NCBI GenBank assembly: GCA_963921425.1
Contig: OY992832.1
Location: forward strand, 6,386,001-6,450,000
DNA length: 64,000 nucleotides
Reading direction: 5' to 3'
From: Dryas octopetala
Taxonomy: Eukaryota > Streptophyta > Magnoliopsida > Rosales > Rosaceae
The notes beneath the pieces were generated by a model. The model searched no databases, was not told where the DNA came from, and saw only the letters and a list, made by a program, of their open reading frames with translations. Numbering within the stretch: the first letter of the stretch is position 1; each line of letters begins with the position of its first letter. Made by a program: the position numbers and the translations under genes. Positions 48,409-59,328 of the stretch are shown piece by piece.

Positions 48409-49172
48409 TCACAGATCTGAGTGCTGAGAATGAGAATTGGAATTGTATTGCAATCCCAAATCTTTGAGAATTTGAAGCAAACCTTTGAAATCAGTGGTGC
48501 CCAATTCAAGACAGTCCCTTAATAGCTCCCCCTCCACCACCTCTCTTTGCACCGTCTCCACCACTCCTCTCAACGTTCCCTGCCAACCCCCAACCCCCAA
48601 AACTTAATCAACTAACTAATTATCAAATCCAGATTTATTCCATTATTTAAAAAACAAACAAACAAACAAAATACAACTACAAGCGAAACGGTGCGTACCG
48701 AGTGGGAGAACACTTTGAGGAGCCTACGGAGCAACGAATTAGAGGCCCTGAGGACATTTTGGTAATTCCTGCCAACCCAAGCCGCTCTCTCACTGTCCGA
48801 TTGCTTCCGACTCAACTCACCCAGCGAACTCAGCAGCTCGTTCACCTCCGAAACGCCGCCGTAGAGCTCCGAATAGGGCAACCCGCTCCATGCGTAGTTC
48901 TTGAGGTAGTCCCAGCCCGCCGACCACATGAACCTCGAGAAGCCCAGGCCGAGCCCGGGCTCCATCTTGGCCGCGATGGCCCTGGCCCGCTCCGAACCCG
49001 AATAGTCGCCGCGTGCCGCGCGAACGTTGGCCACGCGCGTCATGAGCGAGTGGGCGAGGGAGAAGACGTTTCGGGATTGGGCGTAGGAGAGGGATTGGGA
49101 GGGCGGTGCTGTGGTCAGAAGGAGGAGGGCGACGAAGAGAACGGTTGGGCGCCACGGTGTCGTTTTGGCCAT
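48409..49172 (-). CDS. Uncharacterised plant secreted helical protein
   Basis: Two exons, 49172-48699 and 48579-48409, join at phase 0 to 214 residues. Residues 1-27 form a clear signal peptide ending PPSQSLS. The rest is rich in Ala, Leu, Ser, Arg and predicted to be mainly helical, with conspicuous FSRFMWSAGWDYLKNYAW and WVGRNYQNVLRASNSLLRRL segments. I do not recognise the family and propose no function. The coding part is much more GC-rich than its surroundings, and the splice sites are standard. Intact frame, signal peptide and clean splicing argue for a real gene. The C-terminal tail ends in a Ser/His/Asn-rich stretch. The first in-frame ATG is at 49172. Confidence 0.8.
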
Positions 49173-50204
49173 TGCCTGTTGAAGTTTGGGAAGGGACCGA
49201 TCGACGGTTGAGGATGTTCGAGAAATTGTTTCCGTTTGATTAGAAATTGAACGGGGAGCTGCGGGGACGGCCCAAATACAATTAACAACTTGAAGGGGCC
49301 ATTTGTGGGCTGGAGAGGAGCCCAAAAGGACTTACGTTATTGGGCTTGTTTGGATTGTGCTCTGGAAAATAATTGAATAAATAAAACTTTTCGATTATTC
49401 AATATCGATGAGGATATATTATCCCCACCACCACTCTTCGTGTTTTTCGTTTTTGTGGTTGAGCGTTGCTTCAAGACATATCGTTGTGATGAATTGATGA
49501 TACAAATCTAATGGAGAAGGGGATTGATTTGATTGCGAATGAGCTATTTTGGACTTTGAAAGTTTGATATTATATTGTGGTCCATATGGAGGATAGACCT
49601 CATGTGTCAAGCCCATAAAGGATGGAGCTTCCTTCCTTTCCTTTCCTTTCGTTTTGTTTTGCTATTTTCTTTCTTTTATTTGCACCTGAAAGGGCCGGTT
49701 TTAAGATTCTAAAAATTCAAATTGAACTATAAAAATGAAATTCTCGTTGTGGAGTTTATAAAATTTAAAAGCCCTAAACGTTTAGTTTTGATACTTGAAA
49801 TGTTGCCTCACTTACCTACACTCAACACCAGCATTTCTTCGATAATATTTTTAGAGTCCATTAGATTGTAGGGTTTGACAACTAAAATTGTTAATCTAAA
49901 AGACAAATAGACAATCAGCCAAGTAAATGGAGTACACATGAAAAAAAAAAAAAATTAATGCATATGTAAAAATACAACAATCACATCTGCAAATTAATGC
50001 ATCTACGCAAAAAAGTTAGTGCATCTATAAAAATACAACAACTTTATCTGTGAAATCAGTGCATTTGTAAAAAATCTAGAAAACGTCCTTTATACCAACT
50101 TATTAAGTTAAGGTTCTTTATACCAAGTTTATTAGTGATTTGATACTAGGATATAATTGGGTCTTAACAAGATTTGGTACCATAGAAAGTACATATGACA
50201 AAAA
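49173..50204. other. Upstream region of the secreted-protein gene and spacer
   Basis: The first 200 bases are GC-richer and likely promoter or leader. The rest is AT-rich. Around 49940-50070 short repeats of the type AATGCAT-N-TAAAAATACAACAA occur two or three times. No gene. Confidence 0.45.
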
Positions 50205-52620
50205 TTAAAATACCAAGGTATAAATATCCCTCTAGTTACGAATTGAAATTCTCAAGGAACGACATTATATGCCCTAAAGAATGACTTGATAAATTCTTGG
50301 ATATGACTTGGGAACGGTCAAAACATGACTTGAAATGTCAGTAGGTACAATTTGAAATGCACCTAGGGTATAAACATTTAAAATCCCTTGAGTTACAAAC
50401 TGAAATTCTCAAGGAACGACTTGGGATGCCCTAAAGAACGACTTTAGATGCTCTAAGGAACGACTCAAGAAACTTTAAGGTATGACTTAGGAAACGTCAA
50501 AATATGACTTTGAATGTCACTAGGTACAATTTGAAATGTACCAAGGGTATAGACATTTAAAATCTTTCAAGTTAGAAACTAAAATTCTTTAGAAACGACT
50601 TTGAATGCCCTAAGGACTACTTCAGATGTCCTTAGAACGACATGATAAACTCTAGAATATGACTTGAGAATCATCAAAACATGATTTGAAACGTCACTAA
50701 GTACAATTTAATATGCACCAAGGTTATACACATTTAAAATATATCGAGGTACGAATTAAAATTATCAAGGAACGACTTTAGATACCCTAAGGAATGACTG
50801 AAGATGCCTTAAAGAACAACTTGAGAAACTGTAGGGTATGATTTGAGAAATGTCAAAACATAACTTGGAATGTCATTAGGAATAATTCGCAATGCACCAA
50901 GGGTATAAACATTTAAAATACTTTGAGGTACGAACTGAAATTCTCAAGGAACGACTTGGGATGCCCAAAGGAACGACTAGAAATGCCCTAAGTAACGACT
51001 TGAGAAACTCTAGAGTATGACTTAAGAAACGTTAAAACATGACTTGGAATATCATTATGTACAATTTGAAATGCACCAAGGGTATAAACATTTAAATTCC
51101 TCGAGTTACGAATTGAAATTCTCAACGAATAACATGAGATGTTCTAAGGAAAGACTGAAAATGTCTTAAGGAACGACTTGAGAAACTCTAAGGTATGACT
51201 TAGGAAGCGTAAAAAATGACATGAAATGTCACTAGGTACAATTTAACCAAGGGTATAAACATTAAAAATCTCCCATGTTACGAACTAAAATTCTGAAGAA
51301 ATGACTTGGGATGTCCTAAGGAACGACATCAGAAACTCTAAGGCATGATTTAAGAACTGTCAAAACAAGACTTGGAATGTCACGAGGTACAATTTGAAAT
51401 GTACCAAGGGTATAAACATTTATAATCCCTCGTGTTACAAACTGAAATTCTGAAAGAACGACTTGAGATGTCGTAAGGAACGACTTCAGAAACTCTAGGA
51501 TATGATTTAGAAACTGTAAAAACATGACTATGAATGTCACTAGGTACAATTTGAAATGAACCATGGGTATAAACATTTAAAATCACTGGAGTTACGAACT
51601 GAAATTCTCAAGGAATGACTTAGGATGCTCTAAGGAACGACTTTAAATACCCTAAGGAACGACTTGAGATGTTATAAGAAACAATTAGATGCCCTAAGAA
51701 ATGACTTGAGAAACTCTAGAGTATGACTCTGGAAACGTCTAAACATGACTTGAAATATCACTAGGTACAATTTGATATGCACCAAGGGTATACACATTTA
51801 AAAATATCTCGAGGTACGAATTAAGATTCTCAAGGAATGACTTGAGATGCCCTAAGGAACGACTTGAGATATCCTAAGGAACAATTTGAGAAACTGTAGG
51901 GTATGATTTGAGAAATGTCAAAACTTAACTTAGAATGTCAATAGGAACAATTTGCAATGCATCAAGGGCATAAATATTTAAAATACCTTGAGGTACGAAC
52001 TGAAATTCTCAAGGAACGACTTCGGATACCCAAAGGAACGACTATAAATACCCTAAGTAATACTTGAGAAACTCTGGAGTATAACTTAGAAAATGTCAAA
52101 ACATGACTTAGAATGTCATTAGGTACAATTTGAAATGCACCAAAGGTGTAAACATTTAAATTCCTCGAGTTACGAACTGAAATTTTTAAGGAACGACATG
52201 AGATACCCTAAGGAACAACTAGAGATACCCTAAGGAACGACTTGAGAAACTCTAGGGTATGACTTAGGAAGCGTCAAAACATGACATGGAATGTCACTAG
52301 ATACAATTTGAAATGCACCAAGGGTATAAACATTCAAAATCCTTCATGTTACGAAATGAAATTCTGAATGAACGACTTGGGATGCCCTAAGGAACGACTT
52401 CAGAGACTCTAGGGTATGATTTAGGAACTGTCACAACATGACTTGGAATGTCATTAGGTACAATTTTAAATGCATCAAAAATATAAACATTTATAATCCA
52501 TTGTGTTACGAACTGAAATTATAAAGGAACGACTTGAGATTACATAAGGAACGACTTTAAAAACTCAAGGGTATGATTTAGGAAATGTCAAAACATGACT
52601 TGAAATGTCACTAGGTACAT
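50205..52620 (+). repeat. Tandem satellite, about 180-bp monomers with 22-23-bp subrepeats
   Basis: The landmark GGGTATAAACATTTAAAAT recurs, with variation, at about 50366, 50545, 50724, 50900, 51080, 51254, 51408, 51566, 51787, 51967, 52145, 52322 and 52486. Spacing is mostly 175-180 bases, with outliers of about 155-165 and 220. Each monomer also holds ACATGACTTGGAATGTCACT and GTTACGAACTGAAATTCT blocks and two to four subrepeats of AAGGAACGACTTGAGATGCC. Subrepeat number explains the length variation. Monomers are clearly diverged, so this is an ageing array. Short frames inside are not genes. Confidence 0.93.
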
Positions 52621-52628
52621 TTTAAAAT

Positions 52629-53849
52629 GAGAGCTACTATTTGCACACCCTTTTTTTTCTTTTTGCACACCATTTTTCTCTTTTTTTCTCCTACACACCC
52701 CCACACACTTACCTCAAATTCAAAATCTCTCAACACACACCCACCCCATTACCAAAATACCCTCATTGGATTACACACCCTCCCTTTTTTCCCTCTCCTT
52801 TTTCTCTCGTTCACACCCCCCTTCCCCTGTTTTTTTTTTCTTCTTCTTCTTCTCCAACCTTCCCCCAGCCAGCCCCTCCACCCAACCCAGCCAGCCCCTC
52901 CACCCAACCCACCCAGCCCTTCAACCCCTTCCCTCTCCGACCAACCTCCCCGCATGCAGCACCGGCCACCCAACTCAATCCCTCTCTCTCCTCTCCGCAT
53001 GCAGCTGCACCACCTCACTCCCTCCCCCCGTTTCACCCGACCCACCCAGCCCATCTCCCCCTCACCCGACCACCACCTTCCCTCCCGCACCCTCCCTGCA
53101 CCACCTTCCTCCCTCTCTCTTTCTCTCTCTTCCCCGACAACACCACATCCCCTTCACATTCTCTCTCCTAGCTCTTTTTCTCTCTCTCGCGACTCCACCT
53201 CCCCGCAACATCACCTCTCCTGCAAGCTCCGCGAAGCCCAACTGCCGGCTCCAACTCTTTCCAGCCACCTTGTGCAGCAGCTTGGCTCTTGCAGCAGCTT
53301 GGCGGAAGGTGGAAGCTCGACGGTGCGACGCGGGAGCGCTGGCAGCAGCTTGGCTCTGTTAGAGACAAGACAGAGAAATGGAGAGAGGAGAGAAAATGAG
53401 GAGGTGACCGGTGGTGGTCTCACCTCTCGCCCAAGCAGACCAAAAAAAAAAAAAAAGGTGGCAGGTGGTTCGGCAAACCAGTGCCGAACCACCTGCCACC
53501 CTTTTTTTTTTTGCTATTTGCTTGGGCGAGAGAGAGAGAGAGAGAGAGAGAGACTGGGGGGGTCGGTGCAGGGGCTAGGTGAGTTGGGTGGAGGGGGGAG
53601 GTCGGAGGGGGAGGGAGGGAGGGAGGGAGGGGTGGGTCGGGTGAGGGGGTTGAGGGGCTAGGTGGGTTGGGTGGAGGGGCTGGCTGGGGGAGGGTTGGAG
53701 AAGAAGAAGAAAAAAAAAAACAGGGGAAGGGGGGTGTGAACGAGAGAAAAAAAGAGAGGGAAAGAAGAGAGGGAGTGTATTGTCTTTTTTTTTTTTTTTA
53801 ATAGGGGTGTGCAAAAAGAAAAAAAAAGGGTGTGCAAATAGTAGCTCTC
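52629..53849. mobile_element. Foldback element, family copy II, inserted in the satellite
   Basis: Termini are GAGAGCTACTATTTGCACAC and its inverse GTGTGCAAATAGTAGCTCTC. TTTAAAAT flanks it at 52621-52628 and 53850-53857 (8 bp; 9 bp if the next G is counted). The satellite stops at one flank and resumes at the other. Arms pair far inward: CTTCTTCTTCTTCTCCAACC and CCAGCCAGCCCCTCCACCCA on the left have inverse copies on the right. The left arm is C-rich and the right arm G-rich. The long open frames reflect this skew. An 8-bp duplication would suit hAT, 9 bp Mutator. Confidence 0.9.
53457..53500. repeat. Perfect palindrome at the core of foldback copy II
   Basis: Two 19-base arms (53457-53475 and 53482-53500, starting GGTGGCAGGTGG) are exact inverses around a 6-base loop. 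An A tract precedes and a T tract follows, extending the stem. Beyond these, CTCTCGCCCAAGC and GCTTGGGCGAGAG pair as well. The core includes TTCGGCA, a motif also repeated in foldback copy I. Confidence 0.92.
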
Positions 53850-53857
53850 TTTAAAAT

Positions 53858-54237
53858 GAACCATGAGTATAAACATTTAAAATCACTGGAGTTACGAAAT
53901 GAAATTCTCAAGGAACAACTTGGGATGCCCTAAGGAACGACTTAAGAAACTCTTGGGTATGACTTGGGAAACGTCAAAACATGACTTGGAATGTCACTAG
54001 GTACAATTTGAAATGCACCAAGCTAGGGTATAAACATTTAAAATCATTCGAGTTACAAACTAAAATTCTCAAGGAATGACTTGAGATGAATTAAGGAATG
54101 ACTTGAGAATCTCTAGGGTATGACTTGGGAATAATCGAAACATGACTTGGAATAACATTATATACAATTTGAAATGCATCAAGGATATTACTTGGGAGCA
54201 GTTAAGGAACGACTAATTACTTTTTATATCTAATTAC
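53858..54237 (+). repeat. Satellite array, second segment
   Basis: It continues the array of 50205-52620 after the foldback insertion, with landmarks near 53869, 54029 and 54184. It decays into non-repetitive sequence at about 54200. Confidence 0.88.
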
Positions 54238-54239
54238 CC

Positions 54240-54752
54240 TCTTGTGAATATGAGATAAATGCTCTACTACTACAACTAGAAGTCTATGTTATTAAATTAT
54301 TAGTGGTTGAGAAATTGTTCTTAAATTATGAGGTGTATGATTATTAAATGTCTAAACTATAAAACTCTTAAAGATCATACACATATTATAATTTGAATAG
54401 ATTTCTAATACTATCTCACGTGGTGTCATCATCACACACAATAAATATTTTTTAAAATAGTGACATAAAGTGAAATAATGAATTAAGATAAGTTTAATGT
54501 CTGATTTCTTCCTATATAATAAAAAAAAAATTGTAATACTTTTATCTCGATTGAATAAATGCGTTTATAGAAATTGGAAAGAAGACCGATAAAAATGCTT
54601 TAAAAAAATATTTGGTAAGGAAATGTGATTTCCAAAAAAATGTAAGTGGGAGGTTCCCATTTAGGCTATTATTTGGAAAATTTATGTAAGATTAGTATAC
54701 TACATTTTTAATAAAAACTTAAATTGAAATGCTCCCAATTCTTGACATTCTC
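54240..54752 (+). repeat. Left copy of a 0.5-kb inverted repeat pair
   Basis: From GTGAATATGAGATAAATGCT to the AATTTAAGT-type block, this segment is an imperfect reverse complement of 58828-59328 over its whole length, roughly 85-90% by eye. A scrap of satellite monomer (CACTAGGTATAATTTAAAAT) follows at about 54765, so this copy may have inserted into the array. Confidence 0.88.
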
Positions 54753-55128
54753 TTGAAGGGTGTGTCACTAGGTATAATTTAAAATGCACTAAGGGTATAA
54801 ATATAATTATTTTTAGGGTTTTTTTTTTTTTAGTCCAATTGCAAAAAATGGATGATTACACGGCCCACCCGCTACAGGAAAATACTGTAGTGGTCCACTT
54901 TTTAAAAGACCCGAATCAAGTGTGAGAAAAGCCATTAAAATGAATCAAAATTACAATATTGCCATCGATTTTTCTCTGACAGCGTAGCATAACTAATGCT
55001 CCACTATACTTTTCATTTACCTTTCATTATTTTATTATTAAACTCTTACAACTTGTCACCTGCTTCACTATGATTTTTATGTACCTTTTATTATTTTTAT
55101 TATTAAACTATTATAACTTGTGTTGTTC
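54753..55128. other. Satellite scrap and AT-rich spacer
   Basis: A partial satellite monomer at about 54765-54805, then AT-rich sequence with a loose duplicate of TTTCATTTACCTTTCATTATT (about 55012 and 55077). No gene. Confidence 0.5.
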
Positions 55129-55140
55129 TTGCTTTTAGGC

Positions 55141-55373
55141 TATTGATTTTTTTTTTTTTTTGACAAAACACATAGCTTTTCATTGATTAATCACCGCGAG
55201 ATACATCAGACAAAAGAAAAAGTTGCAGCCAACTAGGTGCATCCTCAATCCAAGAAGAAAAGTCATTACATGAACGGGCAAATTTTGCTGCTGCATGTAC
55301 AACCATATTGCAGCTGCATGGCTTCCATTGACAAGAGTAAAAATGGAACCGCATGCTGATTGTTTTGACATCA
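55141..55373 (-). mobile_element. 5'-truncated LINE with poly(A) and 12-bp target duplication
   Basis: TTGCTTTTAGGC flanks the insert at 55129-55140 and 55374-55385. On the minus strand the insert ends in an A tract (T run 55147-55162). The minus-strand translation AAAKFARSCNDFSSWIEDAP and the following WLQLFLLSDVSR resemble the end of the RNase H domain of plant LINE polyproteins. Only the last about 230 bp is present, as expected of a truncated retrotransposition. It is not functional. Confidence 0.85.
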
Positions 55374-55385
55374 TTGCTTTTAGGC

Positions 55386-55753
55386 GAACTAAATTTATAC
55401 ATGTTCATTTTTTTTTTTTTCAAAATGATACAAGGGTTTATTGTCATTGTTAAAACATAAATGGGCGGTAATAAATAACAATAACAATAAGGTTGTCATT
55501 GACAAACAGTAACAACTACATTCTGAACCATATTAAAAAATTGCAACTATCTATTTGAGAAATGTCACTGTTAGACGACCAGTAACAATAACATAAAACC
55601 ATTGGTCATCCCCACCCACCCACCCCCCCCCCCCCTTGGTCTCTCTCCTTGTTAGAAGATTGCCACTATCCATTAGAGAATTATCCTTGTCTAACCGTGG
55701 CAATAACAGACAATCAAATTTTAAACCATAAGAAAAAACATAAAAATCATAGT
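55386..55753. other. Spacer with C homopolymer
   Basis: It includes a C run at about 55624-55635 and early diverged AACAATAAC units leading into the minisatellite. Confidence 0.5.
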
Positions 55754-56090
55754 AACATGTTGCTATTGTCAAATAGTAACAATAACATGTTGTTATTGTC
55801 AAGCAGTAACAATAACATGTTGTTATTGACAAGTAGTAGCAATATATAACATGTTGTTACTGCCAAACAGTAACAATATATAACAAGTTGTTACTGCCAA
55901 ACAGTAACAATATATAACGCAGTAACAATAACATGTTGTTACTGCCAAGCAGTAGCAATATATAACACGTTGTTACTGCCGAACAGTAACAATATATAAC
56001 AAGTTGTTACTGCCAAATAGTAACGATATATAACAAGTTGTTACTGTCAAACAGTAACAATATATAACATGTTGTTATTTGTTACTTACA
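55754..56090 (+). repeat. Minisatellite of hairpin-forming units
   Basis: About ten units of 30 then 34 bases, for example AACAAGTTGTTACTG-CCAAA-CAGTAACAATATAT. In most units TTGTTACTG and CAGTAACAA are exact inverses around a 5-base loop. Early units (from 55754) are 30 bases with TTATTGTC; from 55814 the period is 34. One unit near 55916 is truncated. Confidence 0.93.
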
Positions 56091-56827
56091 ATTTCAAATC
56101 TATGTAAAAAAAGGGCAAAAAGCCTAGTACATTCAACCATTCAATACGAAAAAATCACAATAAACCAAATTTTAAATCCTAAAAAACACAGTAACATATA
56201 TGATAGCAATTAAAGAGTTGAAATAAGAAGAAAAAAGACTGACAGTGGCTGTAATAAAAAAAAAAAAGAGGTGGAAAAGACAATGCAAAGATAAATTGCA
56301 AGCATAGACATAAAGCCTAGTTTATGTGTACTAAGGCATGAAGAGAACAAAGATCTTTTTTGATGCTCTGATGCCCATGGGATTCTTTGATGGAGGAAGA
56401 AATAATGTTGAACTATGGAAACTAGAAAACAAAATTGAAGAACCCAAAGTCTTAGAAACTGCAATCCTATTGAATCCCATCCCTCGTAATAATACCAGAG
56501 AAGAAATGAACATTCTGAAAAACAAAATTAGAAAAATCAAAGCTAATCAAAAGTTGGAAGAACAAACAAAATGTCAAATCTCATACTTCCATCTTCACAT
56601 TCAGCACACTTTTCTTCGAAACCAAACACCAAAGAAAAATATGAGAAACAAGCAAATAGAACCCAGTCCCATTAACAATAACAATAACAATTCAGACAGT
56701 AACAATTCTAATAACAATAACAATGAAAAATAAATAGAAAAATTTGTAAAACAATCACTGAAGGAGCTTCAAATTTCGAATTTCAGTGTTAATGGAGTCG
56801 GATCAGAGCAAAAACGATTGAAATTAC
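56091..56827. other. Spacer with AACAAT-rich sequence
   Basis: A 131-codon plus-strand frame (56338-56733) is open but ends in Asn-rich sequence from AACAAT repeats and resembles no family. I do not call it a gene. Confidence 0.5.
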
Positions 56828-57077
56828 CTGGAAATTGTCTCTTCGTTCTTCTTCAGGCCGTCCTTGTGAGCCTTTTCTCTGATCTACTGCAGCGCCGACA
56901 TAAGGCCTTTGATATCACTATCAAAATCCACCATATTCTCAATCTCAAAGAAGAAGAAGGAAGAGATTATAGAAAAACGAACTTGGAGAGGTTGACGCCG
57001 GGATCGAGGTTGTCCGATTTGGTGAGATCGGGCTCAGTCCCGCGCTTCTCCTTCGTACCTGCTTTGGTGGTGGACAT
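56828..57077 (-). pseudogene. Broken fragment of an unrecognised charged protein gene
   Basis: From the ATG at 57077 the minus strand reads MSTTKAGTKEKRGTEPDLTK and on to NLSKF. It then hits a stop after a short pyrimidine-rich insert. Reading resumes in another frame as ENMVDFDSDIKGLMSALQ, meets a single TAG, and continues in the same frame IREKAHKDGLKKNEETIS up to a donor-like CAG|GTAA. Skipping a 36-base GT-AG segment would join the first two parts in frame, but that is too short for a normal plant intron. Downstream exons are missing. The charged, helical character suggests a coiled-coil protein; I cannot name it. Two breaks and missing exons point to a pseudogene. Confidence 0.6.
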
Positions 57078-57262
57078 TCTTGTGAGGCTTTGGAGCTTTG
57101 AGGTTTTGGTTTGGAGGTTGATGAAGCTCTTCGAGTCGCTGAATGAGAAGCTAACTGCAAGAAGGGCAAAAAGGGAATAAGAAAATGAAATTGTGGACCA
57201 GTAGAAAATTGAGAGGGCCGGCAAAGAGGAAATGAGGCCAAATTAGAAATCAACAAAACCAC

Positions 57263-58023
57263 TAGGACCGCAAGGGAAGCAGAAGCCCAAATCTGGGTGT
57301 TAAAATCATTATCTTTTATTTTTATGTCTAATTACTTGGATTTTCTTTATTTAGTCTATAAATTTTGCACGTGAAATAATTATTGAATTTGGCAACTCAA
57401 GCACCATAATAATAACAATTAGTATCTTTAATGTAGCTTTCGTTTGTATAATAAAACAAAAAGAATATCTTTGTCATTATAGGCTTAGCTTATGGTTATG
57501 GCTAAGCTTTTCCAACATTAAGATATTGGGTTGAAAAGTGGGTGATAATGACCTAAGACTAAGATATTCGGTCTTTCACTTTCACACGTGCAAGTCATGA
57601 AATTGCTGCATAAATTGCGTCAACGGTGAAAGAATTCAGTCAACTGATGAGTGATTCTTAGGCGCAAAAAAAATAAAAAATAAATTCTAATATTTTTATG
57701 TCTTTGATGATGTTTATACATCTATTTTCTCCTTCATCCTTAATTATTTCTTAACATCTCATGTAAAAGAAAAAAATGGCAATTGATAAATTAAATCTTA
57801 ATAAGTTATTACATTATTTCTTAATGAAACACTTATTATATTGGCGGAATTGACGAAATATCATTAATTGAAATACTTAAAAAATAATAATTGTTATTTG
57901 AAGTAAAGTGAAAACATAATCCTCAGTTATAGTTGGAGTTGTTTTGTTAAAATTTTCTCTTTACTTATATGTCATGCATTTTACTACTAACGGTATGAAT
58001 AGAATTATCCTCTAAAAATATAA
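57263..58023. other. AT-rich spacer
   Basis: No gene or bounded repeat seen. Confidence 0.4.
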
Positions 58024-58571
58024 GAGGAAATTACAGATTTAGTCCAGATAGTTTATACCTAGTTCAATTTTGGTCCACAATCTTTTTTAAGTTCTGTTTT
58101 GGTCCACTAAATGTTCCACTTGTTCAGTAAAGGTCCATATTTGTTTTCTCAAATTTGGCATGTTTTTTATCCTATCAAATCTCACCCAAATTCAGCGAAC
58201 ATATACTTGTTTTAAAGCTATGTATTTCTTCTTTACAACCATATAAAAATCATTCAAATTGGAGTTCTAAAACTCAAGATAATTGACCCCAAAGTAGGGC
58301 ACCCGAAACTGCCAATTTTTCAAACTTCACCCAATCTCAATTCTTTTAGATTATAATACTCCAAATTTGTTTTTATGACTAAGAAATGATGAAATATAAC
58401 TTATAGTTCAATTATAATTGAAGAAAACACAACCCAAAGGATTTAAAGTCACAAATCTGGACCTTTACTGAACAAATGAAACAATTAGTGGACTAAAACA
58501 GAACTTAAAAAAGATTATGGACCAAAATTGAACTAGGTATAAAATAAGTGGACCAAATCTGTAATTTCCTC
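58024..58571. mobile_element. Mutator-type MITE, 548 bp, 9-bp target duplication
   Basis: Ends GAGGAAATTACAGATTTAGT and its inverse partner ACCAAATCTGTAATTTCCTC. AAAATATAA flanks it at 58015-58023 and 58572-58580. Arms of about 125 bases include AGTTCAATTTTGGTCCA and AAGTTCTGTTTTGGTCCACT, both inverted at the right. No transposase. Confidence 0.9.
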
Positions 58572-58827
58572 AAAATATAATGATAGAAAGTCAAAAACTT
58601 GCTAACAAATAAATCTGTCATTGCTAAAAGCCTCACAATTTCAAAGACAACATGTGGTTGAATTTTATGTTTCCAATTGGAAATAATCCTAAACTTCACT
58701 AGAAGCCAAAATCACACCCTGGTGGACTAAATTCTTATTGGTTTTTCCTGGATTAAATCTGGTGGACCAAATTCAAATCCTTAAAAAAGGAATATCCTTT
58801 CCACTACTATTCCAATCATTGTAATTA

Positions 58828-59328
58828 ATGTCCTCAAGAATTTTAATTTAAGTTTTTATTAAAAATATAGTATACTAATTTTACATAAATTTTCCAAATA
58901 ATAGCCTAAATAGGAACCTCCCACTTATATTTTTTTGGAAATCACATTTCCTTACCAAATATTTTTTTAAAGCATTTTTATCAGTCTTCTTTCCAATTTT
59001 TATAAACTCATTTATTCAATCGAGATAAAAGTATTACAATTTTTTTTATTATATAGGAAGAAATCAGACATTAAATTTATTTTAATTCATTATTTCACCT
59101 TATGTCATTATTTTAAAAAATAATTATTGTGTATGATGATGACACCACGTGAGATAGTATTAGAAATCTATTCAAATTATAATGTGTATGATCTTTAAGA
59201 GTTTTATAGTTTAGATATTTAATAATTATACGCGTCATAATTTAAGAAAAATTTCTCAAACCACTAATAATTTAATAACATAGACTTCTAGTTGTAGTAG
59301 TAGAGCATTTATCTCATATTCACGAGAA
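58828..59328 (-). repeat. Right copy of the 0.5-kb inverted repeat pair
   Basis: Reverse complement of 54240-54752. The outer end has a tRNA-like look (TAGTAGTAGAGCATTTATCT then AAAAGTTTGAGTCGTA), so a SINE-type origin of that end is possible. Confidence 0.88.

Noticed and set aside
51316..51586. Minus-strand frames inside the satellite
   Set aside because: They recur with the monomer and break in other copies; they are by-products of the repeat.
52627..53661. A 344-codon open frame on the plus strand, with others overlapping on both strands
   Set aside because: It lies in the foldback element and is Pro/Ser/Thr and then Arg/Glu/Gly rich because the arms are C-rich and G-rich. Several frames are open at once, the mark of composition and not of coding.
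56338..56733. 131-codon plus-strand frame
   Set aside because: Ends in an Asn-rich stretch from AACAAT repeats, has no recognisable domain and lies in repeat-rich spacer.
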